From the NCBI GenBank assembly GCA_023052935.1, contig CM041294.1:20856635-20920634 (forward strand): a stretch of DNA of 64,000 nucleotides, written 5' to 3'. The translations under genes and the position numbers were made by a program. Positions 11,035 to 21,369 of the stretch are shown piece after piece. Positions within the stretch are counted from its first letter, which is position 1; each line of letters starts with the position of its first letter. The notes under the pieces are model-generated. The model was not told the DNA's origin, made no database searches, and saw only the letters and a program-made list of their open reading frames with translations. The stretch comes from Piezodorus guildinii (lineage: Eukaryota; Arthropoda; Insecta; Hemiptera; Pentatomidae).

Positions 11035-12229
11035 TTGTACTCATCTTGTACCATCACTCCAACGTACTTTACAGTAATGCTGATTGCAGATTATTCTTGC
11101 TTTGTCGTAAAGCTGACGATTACTTGTAAATGTACATAAAAACAATTTTCAATAATTCAAATAAAAAATAATATAATTAAATGAACTACTTTAAATTATA
11201 TGATAACCGTCATCATATATAATTTCTGTATGGAAGACTAGTTTTTTTTCAATCAACAAAATAAAGGTACCTTTAGAAAGCTAATGTTATTTAGAGTAAG
11301 GCGATGTAATTTAAACTGAATTAGATACTACCAGTATTTTGACATTAATTCAAAACAAGAGTGAATGATAAACGTAGTCTCTTTGTACAAATAGTCATCA
11401 AGAAAACAATAATGCAAAAATAAGATAAATATTTATATATATGTAAATTTTATGAAGTTTTTAAACATAAACAAAGAGAAAAACACGAGCACTCAACAGG
11501 GTCAACTACTTGATAAATACATTAATCATTAATAAATGTATCATTATTCTTATTTTTCTATAATTTAAAATTTTGTTAAGAACGAAGTAAGTGCTTATAA
11601 ATGTATTATTAAAATGTAGAAATAAAACAATAATTGGGATATATCTGCTGGTTCAATTGGACGGTTGCTAGCTGGCTTAATGATCTCCGGGCGAACCTAG
11701 AATTATTGGTCCGCTGACGGCACTTCGTTATTCAGCTGCAGTTCTCTCCCGCTAATCAATGGCGTCTAATTGCAATTTAAATTTTAAATTGGACGCATAT
11801 CCGGTATAATACTAAATTTAGTATAGCTTAGCTACACTGAAAGCGGTCTTATGGTAAAATATCCATTATTGCCATTTTTATTATCATGAATGTTAATGAG
11901 ATATTTTTGAGCAAATATAAAACACATCTCACATCTGTCATTTGCTATTTAAAAAAATTATCAAAACAGGTTTATTTCCTCTTTTGAATTTTCTTGAGTT
12001 TCCTTGGATGCACCTGTTTTCATGAAATTGTCTCTAAGAAAAACCCATCGATAACGATTTTCATCAAAATCATTTTGAGAAACAGTTTAAAACGAAGCAA
12101 AATAAGAAACATTTCCGTAGTTAAGTTTGGTAAAGCAACGTCCGTGACTTAGAGCTTTTTTTGCAAATAAAGTTTTAGTTTCGAGCGACGTTAACTTTTA
12201 AGTCAGAATATTAAGAAAGATGGATACGA
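11035..12229. other. Unassigned; non-repetitive patch at 11640-11830
   Basis: Mostly AT-rich without features. Positions 11640-11830 form a GC-richer patch with no match to the repeats in this window and several homeodomain-like TAATTG/CAATTA cores. It could be a conserved non-coding element, which sequence alone cannot decide. Confidence 0.4.
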
Positions 12230-12500
12230 GGGATCACCTGTAGCAGGGTGGCTAGCATAACATACTTCTGTGTCAAACGCCACACCCTCTGGTGGTCCTA
12301 GTATTTTTTAATGGGAGTAAAAAATCCTTAGTTATACTGTCCTTCGGAGGGTACGTAAAAAGGTGGTCCCGAGCATGTGCGATGTCAGGTTTTCCTTAAA
12401 TATCCCTCCCTATCCTAGTTAAACCTGGAAAGGCAAAATTTAGGTCTCCCACTGTAGCATCGTCTGATTAGCTTCAGTAGCGTTAAATACAAACAAAACA
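12230..12500 (+). mobile_element. tRNA-derived SINE, family 1, copy c
   Basis: The head GATCACCTGTAGCAGGGTGG is followed by the A-box-like GGCTAGCATAAC, a degenerate B box, the AAATCCTTAGTTATACTGTC block, the CCCACTGTAGCATCGTCTGA block and an ACAAAC tail. Confidence 0.82.
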
Positions 12501-12511
12501 GGCCAATGCGC

Positions 12512-12559
12512 TGGAATTGATAATTTGGTTAAGTGCCCAGGTCCAAATTATCAATTCCA
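12512..12559. repeat. Perfect 17-bp hairpin
   Basis: TGGAATTGATAATTTGG at 12512-12528 is exactly complementary to 12543-12559, with a 14-nt loop. It lies between the SINE end and a fragment of the Helentron-like family. Function unknown. Confidence 0.7.
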
Positions 12560-12566
12560 TGCAATT

Positions 12567-12623
12567 TGAATTCGAAAATTTTCACGATCGCAGTACTTAT
12601 TCTGTACAAAGTACTCCGTAAAT
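12567..12623 (+). repeat. Helentron-like repeat fragment
   Basis: Only the terminal block GAATTCGAAAATTTTCACG with ATCGCAGTAC remains. The palindromic end is degenerate. Confidence 0.55.
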
Positions 12624-12802
12624 AAACATAATATAAATTGTTAAACATAACGTTTCAAAATAAATATGCCCGTCTAAAAAAGACTAAATTTAAATTATTT
12701 TTATTATTGAAAATTTTTATTTTTTTTTTATTTTGTTTGATTAGAGAATATTTATTTAAATATATTAAGGCGATTCATGTAAAATCAAACAAAATTAAAA
12801 AA

Positions 12803-13215
12803 AATGTGGCCGCTTACTTTGAAGGATGAACAACGGCTTAAGGTTTTCAAGAATAAGGTACTGCGTAAAATATTTGGTCCGAAGAGAGATGAGGCCACTG
12901 GGGAGTTTAGAAGGTTGCACAACGCGGAATTGCGGAGTTTGTACCCTGTGAATATAATAGAGTTGATAGCATCGCGGAGACTCAAATGGGCGAGTATAGT
13001 TGTTATGTTCAGTGAGGAGCGGTTTCCGAGAAAGTTGGTATTTGCTGAACCGACTGGTAGGCGTTCGAAAGGTAGGCCGAAGCGTCGATGGGAGGATTGC
13101 GTTAAGGCTGATCTCAGGGCTTGGGCTTGACCGGTGAACATTGTTCGAATCTGTGCAGGCGGAGATTGGTGGTATCGGCATCGAACCTTCGGGTTCGCTA
13201 AGCCTATTATTTAAG
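12803..13215 (+). pseudogene. LINE reverse-transcriptase C-terminal fragment
   Basis: An open frame to 13130 encodes the region downstream of the reverse-transcriptase core of an insect LINE: WPLTLKDEQRLKVF, NKVLRKIFGPKRDEATG, LIASRRLKWAS, and the terminal GRPKRRWEDCVKADL. The catalytic YADD region is absent, so this is a 5'-truncated insertion. About 85 bp of 3' UTR follow (CGAACCTTCGGGTTCG). Related fragments are at 3828-4006 and 36964-37455. The frame is intact over 100 codons, which suggests moderate age. Confidence 0.82.
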
Positions 13216-13550
13216 AATTATTTATTTTATTTGAATTAAATATCAAATATTTATATAAACATTTTGAAATAGACATCAGTATACGCTGTATCCATTTTTT
13301 CAGAGGAAGCAGTGTTTTGTTTTCAATATATAAAAATAGCTTAATAGCTTGATCAAACGAAGCCATCTCATGGAGCCTGATTCCAAAACTTTAAAGGAGA
13401 ACAAACAAAACCGATTTGAATGTTAATTTTTAATTTTTTTTTTCTTTCGTCCAATAACTGTTTATAATCGTATATAGAAAACCATCATCTCCAGTCAAGT
13501 ATCGCTACAGATGAAGATTATATCAAAAACGTAATCAATTTTGAGTACCT

Positions 13551-13641
13551 CCTCTGGTAGCTCAGTTGGTAGAGCGGTGGACTGTAGTTGGTGAAAGTAA
13601 CTGATATCCATAGGTCGCTGGTTCAAATCCGGCCCGGAGGA
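13551..13641 (+). tRNA. tRNA-Tyr: tRNA-Tyr (anticodon GTA) with 18-nt intron
   Basis: The full cloverleaf can be folded. The acceptor stem is CCTCTGG with CCGGAGG and one G-U pair. The D arm is GCTCAGTTGGTAGAGC, the T arm GCTGGTTCAAATCCGGC, and the discriminator A is at 13641. The anticodon GTA is at 13584-13586. An 18-nt intron (13588-13605) sits after position 37, the usual place for introns in eukaryotic tRNA-Tyr. The A box is TGGTAGCTCAGTTGGTAGA and the B box GGTTCAAATCC. An identical gene including the intron is on the minus strand at 49603-49693. Confidence 0.97.
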
Positions 13642-13643
13642 AA

Positions 13644-13650
13644 TTTTTTT
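13644..13650 (+). terminator. Pol III terminator of tRNA-Tyr
   Basis: A run of seven T residues starts three bases after the discriminator base, as expected for RNA polymerase III termination. Confidence 0.85.
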
Positions 13651-14373
13651 GAATTTTAATAAAAAATATTTATAATAAATTTTAATCAATTGGAGTTCCA
13701 ATTTTATTCTATTTTTCAAATTAATATTATTTTTTTACTTTTTTTTTAATCAAGTAAGAGCTGATAATCTTTGAGCTTAGTTATGAAAAATAAGAAGGAA
13801 CTTTAGATGAAACTAAAATATAAAAGTCAGTAAGATTTGATTTTATTGAAATTATTTTGAAAGTAAAAATGAATCAGTGCTTTTATTTGAAACCATAACA
13901 AGGTGCAAAAATCATTTTTGGATTTTATACAATCTATAACTTTACTGATAATGTGCTAAATATAAAATGTAAACTGAGAAAAAACAAGTTAACATATATA
14001 AATGTTTTATATCACATACGAACATAAAATATGAAACAATAACTAATAATATTAACTCACACTAAGAACTAAAACTGAAGTAACTGAAACAAATAAAACT
14101 GCATAAGTAAGTCAGGTAAATAATTTACTGATAAATTAGTTTGAGTTTTAATTATTTTTTTTCATTTAAAACAACTAATTTACTTTCATATGAGAGTGCT
14201 GTGTATATTACTACATGTGACTAAAAATCATGCCATGCAGAGTCATTATTCACAAAAAAAATACACAATAATATCATTATGCACTAATAAACGCTGCAAA
14301 TTATTACACAATGGTTTATTATTTTTGTATTTAAATTTTTTGGTATTTATTAATTTATTTATTAGGAGAAACG
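13651..14373. other. Unassigned AT-rich DNA
   Basis: Very AT-rich. Only low-complexity frames and no supported feature. Confidence 0.55.
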
Positions 14374-14485
14374 GATTTTTTTTTCATTCGTTATTCGGAT
14401 TCTACGCATCTTGAAAATTTTGAGCAGGGGTAATTTTGTTTTGGTCGATTTCAAAGGTAGATTATTGAAAATAAATAAGCATTTA
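14374..14485 (+). repeat. Dispersed repeat R, end fragment
   Basis: It shares the block TTATTCGGATTCTACGCATC, then TTGAAAATTTTGAGCAG and GGTCGATTTCAAAGGTAGAT, with the longer copies at 20060-20560 and 60370-60965. Class unknown; no coding capacity seen. Confidence 0.6.
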
Positions 14486-14611
14486 TACAGGACTGCGTTA
14501 CTATTTACTTTTATTTTCTTTCGATTTTCATTCAAATAAAATTTCCTGATTCCAGAAAACCTTACATTTTATCTTTATCATCAATAATAATCGAGTTATC
14601 AGGAAATCACA

Positions 14612-14616
<5 letters not shown>

Positions 14617-14690
<74 letters not shown>
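14617..14690. repeat. (TA)n microsatellite
   Basis: An almost pure TA tract next to the left end of the Gypsy element. Another tract at 19992-20048 lies next to the right end, suggesting insertion into one TA array. Confidence 0.95.
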
Positions 14691-14691
<1 letters not shown>

Positions 14692-14692
14692 A

Positions 14693-14889
14693 TATGTTTA
14701 GACTGAACTAACTAATAAAAAAAAGGAGGGGTTGGGGCAGAGTAACGACACAGCTTCTAGAATACAACTGATCTTTATTTGTCTTTATCTCATATATATA
14801 GGGAAACATTGTTTATATTACAATCTCTATTTGAGTCTTAACTAAAGTCTTACTTCTAATCCTTAAAGTCTATTTACACACACTTAACT
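14693..14889 (-). repeat. 3' LTR of Gypsy element
   Basis: 197 bp, nearly identical to the copy at 19795-19991 (visible differences around GGGAAACATTG and the following ATTACAATC). It is bounded inside by the polypurine tract. Confidence 0.93.
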
Positions 14890-14899
14890 CCCCCCCTCC
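14890..14899 (-). promoter_or_regulatory. Polypurine tract
   Basis: GGAGGGGGGG on the minus strand, directly upstream of the 3' LTR. It is the expected primer for plus-strand DNA synthesis. Confidence 0.8.
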
Positions 14900-15086
14900 A
14901 GTTCCTTCGGTAGGAGGAACTTAACTAAAAACACTGAACAAAACACAATCCTTAACAATACAGGAGCGGTAGTACAGAACAAATCAAGAAATTAAATACA
15001 TAATTGGCCTAGAATGAAAAAAAAAAAAAAAAAAAAATATCACTGAGGAACAAAAATAATAAAAATAAATAAAAACAAAGACAAAG

Positions 15087-18000
15087 TTACGGAGCCTGGG
15101 CCGCGTCTGCCGGCCCGGGGGAGGACACGAAGTGGGGTAGCCGCAGCTCCTCGAGATGGACCGTACGAACGCGAGATGGATTTTCAACGTACCGCACGGT
15201 GAACAAATTATGCTCGCGGATGGTGATTACCTTGAACGGACCCTCGTAACGTGGAGCAGTTTTGTTGCGTGCCGTACGCAACCGACGATAGACCAGAGTG
15301 CCCAATGGAATCGGCCCACGCCTAAAAACCACCGCCCGGTGGTTCGCCTTGTCCACCCGTTTTGCCTTTTCGCGAAGTAAACGGTTGCGCACACGGTCCC
15401 ACAGCCCCCGTTGATGTAGCCGCGCCCCCAACAGGCGATCCCGGAACGCCTGGTTGTGCGTTGTAAGTAGATCCCCACGATTGCGACGAGGTTGTCCAAA
15501 AACGATCTCCACCGGAGACAGCCCTGTCGCCGCGTGAATCGTATGATTGTAGGCAATCACCGCTCGCGGCATAGCTTCATACGGCTCGAGATTCCTGCCC
15601 ACTTTGAACAACCGCAGATGTTCCCCTATCGTGTTGTGGAATCGCTCCACTGCGCCCCTGCCCTTAATATGATGAGGTGTGTTAAATCGCCAGGTAATCC
15701 CCAGCCCCTTGCTTTCGTCACGAATTAACTTGTTGTCAAATTCCCTTCCGCAATCTGACATGATTTCGTCGGGAACACCGTACGTCGCACACCAGTGCAG
15801 GACGCCCTCCCAAATTGCCCCTGGAGTTTTCTCCTCGACGGGATACGCCATCGCGATCTTACTAAAGGAGTCGATGGCCGTAAGCCACGACTGGCCCTCG
15901 TTGGAGTACAGGTCGATCTGTACCGAGCGAAGGAGTTCCTCCGACGTGGGGGTGACGACCTGCGTCGCAACCGGCGGGTTCCGGTCGTATTTTGCCCGCT
16001 GGCAAATCGTACATTGGCCAATGATGTCCTTGACGGTCCTATCCATGCCCTTCCAAAAATATAGGCCCTTCAGAGCGCGCAGCGTTTCCTCAACTCCCCT
16101 ATGGTTCGTCTTACCCACATGGTGATCCGTCACGAGCTGCCGTTGCGTTTGTTGATCGGCGATGGTTTCCACCTGGCGTAAGCAACGAACTAACGGGTAT
16201 CCAACGCCAATCCGCTCTCGCCGCCATAACCTCTTAATTTTGTCTGCGACGACCCGATTCCCAACATAGATGTGTAACCCCCGGCCCGGGACACTAAACT
16301 CTGAGAAGATGCGTTCCAATTCGCTATCGACCACCGTAGCTGGAACGTGAACTAGCACGGACGATAGACCCTCGTATGTGCTGGCTTTGGTAACGATTCC
16401 TGGTCCTTGTTTAGAGCGGAAAATAAGCTGAAACTTCTTGCCGTTTATGATATCCTCGCTCTCCGGCAGTTCCCGTGCCCGATCGACCGAGCCCGCGCTG
16501 TCTTCCGACTCCTGCCGCACCCACGGAATATCCGGCCCACTTTCTGCCCACTCACGGAGGTACCTTAGGCCGAATGGTTCGCCCGAAGTCCCCTCTTCAT
16601 CGATTGCGTTTGCTACAATATCCCGCGACAGCCAGTCGGCTACCGCGTTCTCCACCCCCTTCCGATGTACGATGTGAAAGTTGTACGGAGCAAGGCGCTC
16701 CTTCCAACGCGATATTCGTGCGGATGACTCCTTGAGCGTTCCTAGATACACGAGCGGTTTGTGATCGGTGATTAACTCGAAACGCCGTCCATAGACATAC
16801 GGCCTGAAATACTCGACGGCCCACACCACCGCCAGGAGCTCGCGTTCGATGGCGCTGTATCTCTCTTCTGCCTCATTCAACTTCCGACTAGCGTACGCAA
16901 TCGGTTTTTCTCCCGCCTCGAAATTATGCGAAGGGACCGCTCCCACCGCCACCTCGCTCGCGTCCGTCGTAATGCGGAACGTTCGTTGGAAATCGGGAAA
17001 AGCTAGCAGCGGCCTGGTCGTCAGAACCTCCCGGCATTTGCGGACGCTATCAATCTGGCCCGGCCCCATGCAAAACCGTTTCCCCTTCTTCAGCACGTCC
17101 GTGAGCGGTTGCGTCAATGTAGCTATCCCTGGAATAAATCTTCTATAGTAATTTACCATCCCTAAAAACCGCCGAACCCCGCGGACGTTTGTGGGTAAGG
17201 GAGCTTCCTGGATGGCTGTCACTCTCTCCGGATCCGGCTGTATCCCATTTCGTGAAACTACATGTCCCAGAAATTTAATTTCCCGGAGCTCGAATTTCGA
17301 CTTCTCTCGAGACAACCGCAGCCCGAATTCCCGTATCCTGCGGAACACCCGTGCCAAATGCTCGACGTGCTCGTCTTTAGTACGGCTGAAAACGATCAGG
17401 TCGTCCATATAGACCTGAGTAAAGTCTTCCCCCAATCCTCTCTGGAACTCGTCCATTAGTCGTTGGAATGTCAAAGGGGCTCCCTTGAGGCCGAAAGGCA
17501 TCCGCACGAACTCGAAGTGCCCCCTCTCTCATGAGAATGCCGTCTTCGCCACGTCCTCCTCCGCCATCCGGACCTGGTGGTAGCCGCTCTTCAGGTCCAA
17601 CGTGCTAAATATAGTGGCTCCGGAAAGTCGGTCTAAAATGTCCTCAATTCTGGGCAGTGGGTACCGCTCGTCTATGGTGGCTTCGTTCAATTTGCGATAA
17701 TCCACTACTACGCGATACTGCTTCTCTCCCGTCGGCCCGTTCTGCCGCTTTTCGACAACCCACAATGGGCTATTAAACGGGGACGTGCTATTTCGAATGA
17801 TCCCTTGTTGCAGCATCTCCTGCAATTGCCTACTTATGATCTCTCTCATAGCTTGGGGGTACCGTCGGTCCTTCACGTAAACGGGGGTGTTCGTCGCGAG
17901 GTTAATTCGATGGACGGTTCGCCCCGTAGTCGGGAGAATTTCATTAGGTCCGTGAAACAGGTCCTTGTTCTGACGGACTACCCGATCGATCGACTCCTCC

Positions 18001-18692
18001 CAACAACTCACGACTCCTATTTCGATGTCCTCCACCGATTCGCCCATGACGGTGTCGTAATCCACCCTTCCGATCTGATACCGCCAGTTTTTACCCTTCA
18101 CTCGCATCCTAAGGCCCACCTTCTTCAGAATATCACACCCTATGATTACGCCATACCCTGGCATAAGCCTTTCGACTATGTGAGTTCTTACTCGTCGGTT
18201 ATGCCCCGTCAGCAGCCTGAGGTCGAAAAACGTCTCTCCTAGGGTTGGGCATTGTCCGCTAACCGTAGATATTACGCACCCACAATCCTTCCGCGCGCCC
18301 CATATCCCTAGCTTAAGTGCTCCCGTTCTACTAATTAACGAATTAGTGCTTCCCGTATCCAGCAGAAATGATATCCCCGAATCCCCCAGTCGCGCCACGG
18401 GCAACCTAGACCCTTTTCCCTTCCTCTCTAGATTATTGATTACCGCCACATTCGATAGGTTGCCCCTCCCCGTACAGTACCCTCATTCCCTATCTGCCTG
18501 ACGGATCGTCCCCTCGGTTCCCGAAACCGCTCCTCCCCATGGGTTTTTTCTACTCACCTCGTGTCCTCCCCGTCCCGGCACACTGCATCCAGATCCCACG
18601 CTTTCCTCTCCGGACGAATCCTCACTGGAGTGGTGTCCGCTACTTCTCCGTTGACCTCGCGAGGTTCTCCAATTTTGAGTATTCACCTCCAT
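15087..18692 (-). pseudogene. pol: Gypsy pol polyprotein with two in-frame TGA codons
   Basis: One reading frame runs from the gag overlap to 15087, broken only by TGA at 18483-18485 and TGA at 17529-17531. The first block holds the protease motif LLDTGS, then the reverse-transcriptase fingers (VVVDYRKLN, DLKSGYHQV). The large 806-codon block (15087-17507) continues with MPFGLKGAP and YMDD (residues 33-36) and RNase H (TDAS near 181, TDHKPL near 247). The integrase follows, with its HHCC zinc motif (His near 462-469, CTIC near 499) and the DD35E triad (D532, D585, E621) with GRGAVERFHN. A GPF-type C-terminal module ends it. Pol is in the +1 frame relative to gag, overlapping its end. All catalytic residues I can check are kept, so inactivation looks recent. 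Both breaks are TGA and could be CpG decay, though stop-codon recoding cannot be excluded. Confidence 0.93.
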
Positions 18693-18714
18693 TGGCTCCG
18701 GGTAAGGTTCGCGC

Positions 18715-19752
18715 TTATTCGCGCGACTTCTGCTTCGGACATTCTCGTGCTACGTGTCCAGGCCTGCCACATTCATAACAACGAGTGAGCCGACACTGTG
18801 CCGCCAGATGGCCAGTTTGGTTGCACTCGTAGCACCTCCGCTCTGGTCTCCTCCTCTTCTCCTCCGAGCCCCGGATGTATTTCCTTCCGCCACGCCTGTC
18901 TACAGCCGTCCGCCTAGTAGGGCTACTATGCCTTCGTCTTGGGTGTACCTCTACCCACTCTGTAGCTGACTTCTCGAAACGAGCCTCCTTACGGCTATGG
19001 GCGTCGATAAGCTCATGGGCGCATTCCAAGAACTGCTTATCTCGCGGGAGAGAACCAGGTCGGTCCATATAGTGGTTGAGTTGGACCTTAAGAATGTCGT
19101 TGACGAAACTCACCCGCTGGGCTCCTTCCGCTTGTCCAAATGTCTCCACCATCTTTTCAACTAGTCGGTTGTACATTACTAGCAGTTTTTCAGCGAACTC
19201 GCCCTCCGACTGGCCCGATGTCCTTCGCTCCTTCAGTAGATAGAAGGTGTCTTCCTCAGGGGTCCACCTCCCTCCCCCATACATCTTCTTCAGCCGCGTC
19301 TTTAGCGTCTCCCATGAGTGTGTTGTGTCCCCCTGGATAGCGTTCAGAATTCGCCGTGATATTCTGCCGACCAGCGACGCCTCTAGTAATACCACATCTT
19401 TATCCGCCAGAGTTCCAGACGCCTTCCGGGTTGTTATTAATTGTTTGATCTGGTCCGCTCCTTTGATAAAATGGTCCAGATCTCCTACGACCCCGGTGAA
19501 CGGCTCCAATTGGCTGATTACCTCATGCACAAAGACGGAATTTTGAGTTTGAATTTTTACTAACTCCATGTGCGTCATTTCCTTTGCCTTCAAGAGCTGG
19601 GCCGTCAAGTTCTTGTGTTCAGCAGCCGCCTGAGAAAGTTGGTCAGTCAAGCTCTTATGCTCCGCTGCCGCCTGAGATAGCTGGTACTCTAGCCGTTCGC
19701 GCTCCTCCTTCGTCATTATTACTCGCGCTAAACTCACTGAATTTAATTTCAC
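18715..19752 (-). CDS. gag: Gypsy Gag (nucleocapsid-type) protein
   Basis: An intact 345-codon frame. The N-terminal ~60 residues form a heptad-rich, probably coiled-coil segment with two near-identical units (QLSQAAAEHKSLTD and QLSQAAAEHKNLTA). The middle resembles a retrotransposon Gag capsid (WETLKTRLKKMYG, EDTFYLLKERR). The C-terminus has two CCHC zinc knuckles (CYECNQTGHLAAQC and CYECGRPGHVAREC), which bind the element RNA. An internal Met at MTKEERERLEYQ is an alternative start. The 3' end overlaps the pol frame, which suggests frameshifting to make Gag-Pol. Gag would form the particle in which reverse transcription occurs. Confidence 0.93.
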   Translation of the reverse strand: MKLNSVSLARVIMTKEERERLEYQLSQAAAEHKSLTDQLSQAAAEHKNLTAQLLKAKEMTHMELVKIQTQNSVFVHEVISQLEPFTGVVGDLDHFIKGADQIKQLITTRKASGTLADKDVVLLEASLVGRISRRILNAIQGDTTHSWETLKTRLKKMYGGGRWTPEEDTFYLLKERRTSGQSEGEFAEKLLVMYNRLVEKMVETFGQAEGAQRVSFVNDILKVQLNHYMDRPGSLPRDKQFLECAHELIDAHSRKEARFEKSATEWVEVHPRRRHSSPTRRTAVDRRGGRKYIRGSEEKRRRPERRCYECNQTGHLAAQCRLTRCYECGRPGHVARECPKQKSRE

Positions 19753-19772
19753 CTAATATCTCCCCGGAAAAT

Positions 19773-19792
19773 GCTCCCGGGTTTCGGCACCA
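19773..19792 (-). promoter_or_regulatory. Primer-binding site of Gypsy element
   Basis: TGGTGCCGAAACCCGGGAGC on the minus strand, two bases inside the 5' LTR. It begins with TGG, complementary to a tRNA CCA end. The primer tRNA was not identified. Confidence 0.75.
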
Positions 19793-19794
19793 GT

Positions 19795-19989
19795 TATGTT
19801 TAGACTGAACTAACTAATAAAAAAAAGGAGGGGTTGGGGCAGAGTAACGACACAGCTTCTAGAATACAACTGATCTTTATTTGTCTTTATCTCATATATA
19901 TAGGGAAACAATGTTTATATTATAATCTCTATTTGAGTCTTAACTAAAGTCTTACTTCTAATCCTTAAAGTCTATTTACACACACTTAA

Positions 19990-19991
<2 letters not shown>
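19795..19991 (-). repeat. 5' LTR of Gypsy element
   Basis: 197 bp; element promoter and polyadenylation region by analogy. An almost exact copy lies at 14693-14889. Confidence 0.93.

Positions 19992-20048
<57 letters not shown>
19992..20048. repeat. (TA)n microsatellite
   Basis: A pure TA tract starting at the LTR boundary. See the matching tract at 14617-14690. Confidence 0.95.
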
Positions 20049-20052
<4 letters not shown>

Positions 20053-20059
20053 GGCAAGA

Positions 20060-20560
20060 ATTCATTTATTTATTTTTTTTTTTGTTTATTGCGCTTTACT
20101 GATCCTAAAACTCTATACATACTTTTCTATATCGTCTAAAATAACTGAGTTATGAGCGTATTTATGTGTAAAATTTTAATTTTTTTCTTTTCTTTTTTCA
20201 TTTTTATAAAATTATTAGCGTTTTTTTTTAGTTAAAAAACACTAATACATTTTTTTTTATCTTCAAAAATAACTGGGTTATTGAATAAAATCCTTTTAAT
20301 CAGCCGCCATTTTGTAACTAACCAGCTGATATCAATGTCGAGGTGTTAGAATCATCCTTGAATGAACTAGTATTTTTGTAGCGAATTAAAAAAAAATTGG
20401 TCCATTAGTTTCGGAGATATGCCACGGACGGCGGACAAACGGATTTTTTTTATTCGTTATTCGGATTCTACGCATCTTGAAACGTAAGATTTTTTTTTTT
20501 TTTTTTTTTTGGTCGATTACAAAGGTTGATCATTGAAAATACTAATCCAAAAAGTCAGGG
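20060..20560 (+). repeat. Dispersed repeat R, long copy
   Basis: It shares ordered blocks with 60370-60965: CTAAAACTCTATACAT, CTGAGTTATGAG, CAGCTGATATCAA-like, CGGACGGCGGACAAA, ATTCGGATTCTACGCATC and GGTCGATTACAAAGGTTGAT, separated by T-runs. No coding capacity or clear terminal repeats. Class unknown. Confidence 0.65.
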
Positions 20561-20631
20561 TGGGTAGTAATAGCAGTGCAAAAAAAATGGCTGGGATGTA
20601 AGTGCTTGAAAAGTGTAGATAGTTAGACTAT

Positions 20632-20884
20632 AATTCTGTGGCGGTCGTGAAAAACTAGATAACTCGAGTTATATCAAAAATGAGTTAACTTCACGTATCG
20701 CTTCCTCAGACCTTCTCCTACGTCATGTTAAAATGGTTAAAGAAATTTCTTGGAGAAAGAATTTTCAGGTAGAAAGAAAGCTGTAGTTAATCATTCTATT
20801 TTAGGTATTACGTAAAGTTGAAGTCGCTCACCTGTAAAATGAAAGATTTTGACTTAACCGCTTATTCACGACCGCCACAGAATT
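20632..20884. mobile_element. MITE with 20-bp terminal inverted repeats
   Basis: AATTCTGTGGCGGTCGTGAA at 20632-20651 is the exact reverse complement of 20865-20884. The 253-bp unit has no coding capacity. No convincing target-site duplication was seen, so the superfamily is unassigned. No second copy in the window. Confidence 0.75.
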
Positions 20885-21369
20885 GATACCACACTGAGGG
20901 ACATTGGGCAATCCAGATGAGCTAAACTAATATTAAAACTATTTTTTTCTTCCTTTCTGATTGATTGAAAGAATGATGAATTAATATGAAATAGGCATTC
21001 CCAGGGTCGGCAATTTATAAATTGTTAATAAATAGATAAAAAAATGGCCTAAATATGATTGATATTCCTCTAATTTGCTCTGAAATAAAGTTCTGAAATC
21101 ACGCTAGAGTATTGGTATTTCAATTATTGAGAATTATATCTATGCGTGAGAGTTAATCAATAACTTATATCAGTTTTATACCTGCAAAAATGACTAAAAT
21201 TTTATATGAATTATTTAGATTTTTTAAATATTTTAATAAATAATTTACAATTTTTTTTTTCTTCCTCCTCTTTTTGCATAAAATGCAGAATTATAGTAAA
21301 TTGATTACAACAGACATCCAACTTATTTCCTTTCTGCTTCCTAAAATATTGTTCCTATTATCATCAGAA
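20885..21369. other. Unassigned AT-rich DNA
   Basis: No feature recognised. Confidence 0.5.

Larger units (their letters stand above)
14693..19991 (-). mobile_element. Ty3/Gypsy LTR retrotransposon
   Basis: A complete 5.3-kb element on the minus strand. It has 197-bp LTRs at both ends, a primer-binding site at 19773-19792, gag, pol in the order protease, reverse transcriptase, RNase H, integrase, and a polypurine tract at 14890-14899. No env frame. The LTRs start AGTTA, as in some Gypsy lineages, and differ at about two positions, so insertion was recent. The coding part is clearly more GC-rich than the flanks. Two in-frame TGA codons interrupt pol. The flanks are TA repeats, so a target-site duplication cannot be read. 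Confidence 0.95.

Noticed and set aside
13495..13719. 74-codon frame on the minus strand
   Set aside because: It runs through the tRNA-Tyr gene in antisense and has no protein motif.
14190..14414. 74-codon frame rich in Phe and Leu
   Set aside because: Low-complexity AT-rich translation that runs into repeat R.
15156..19808. Many plus-strand frames across the Gypsy element
   Set aside because: They are antisense shadows of the GC-rich gag and pol genes.
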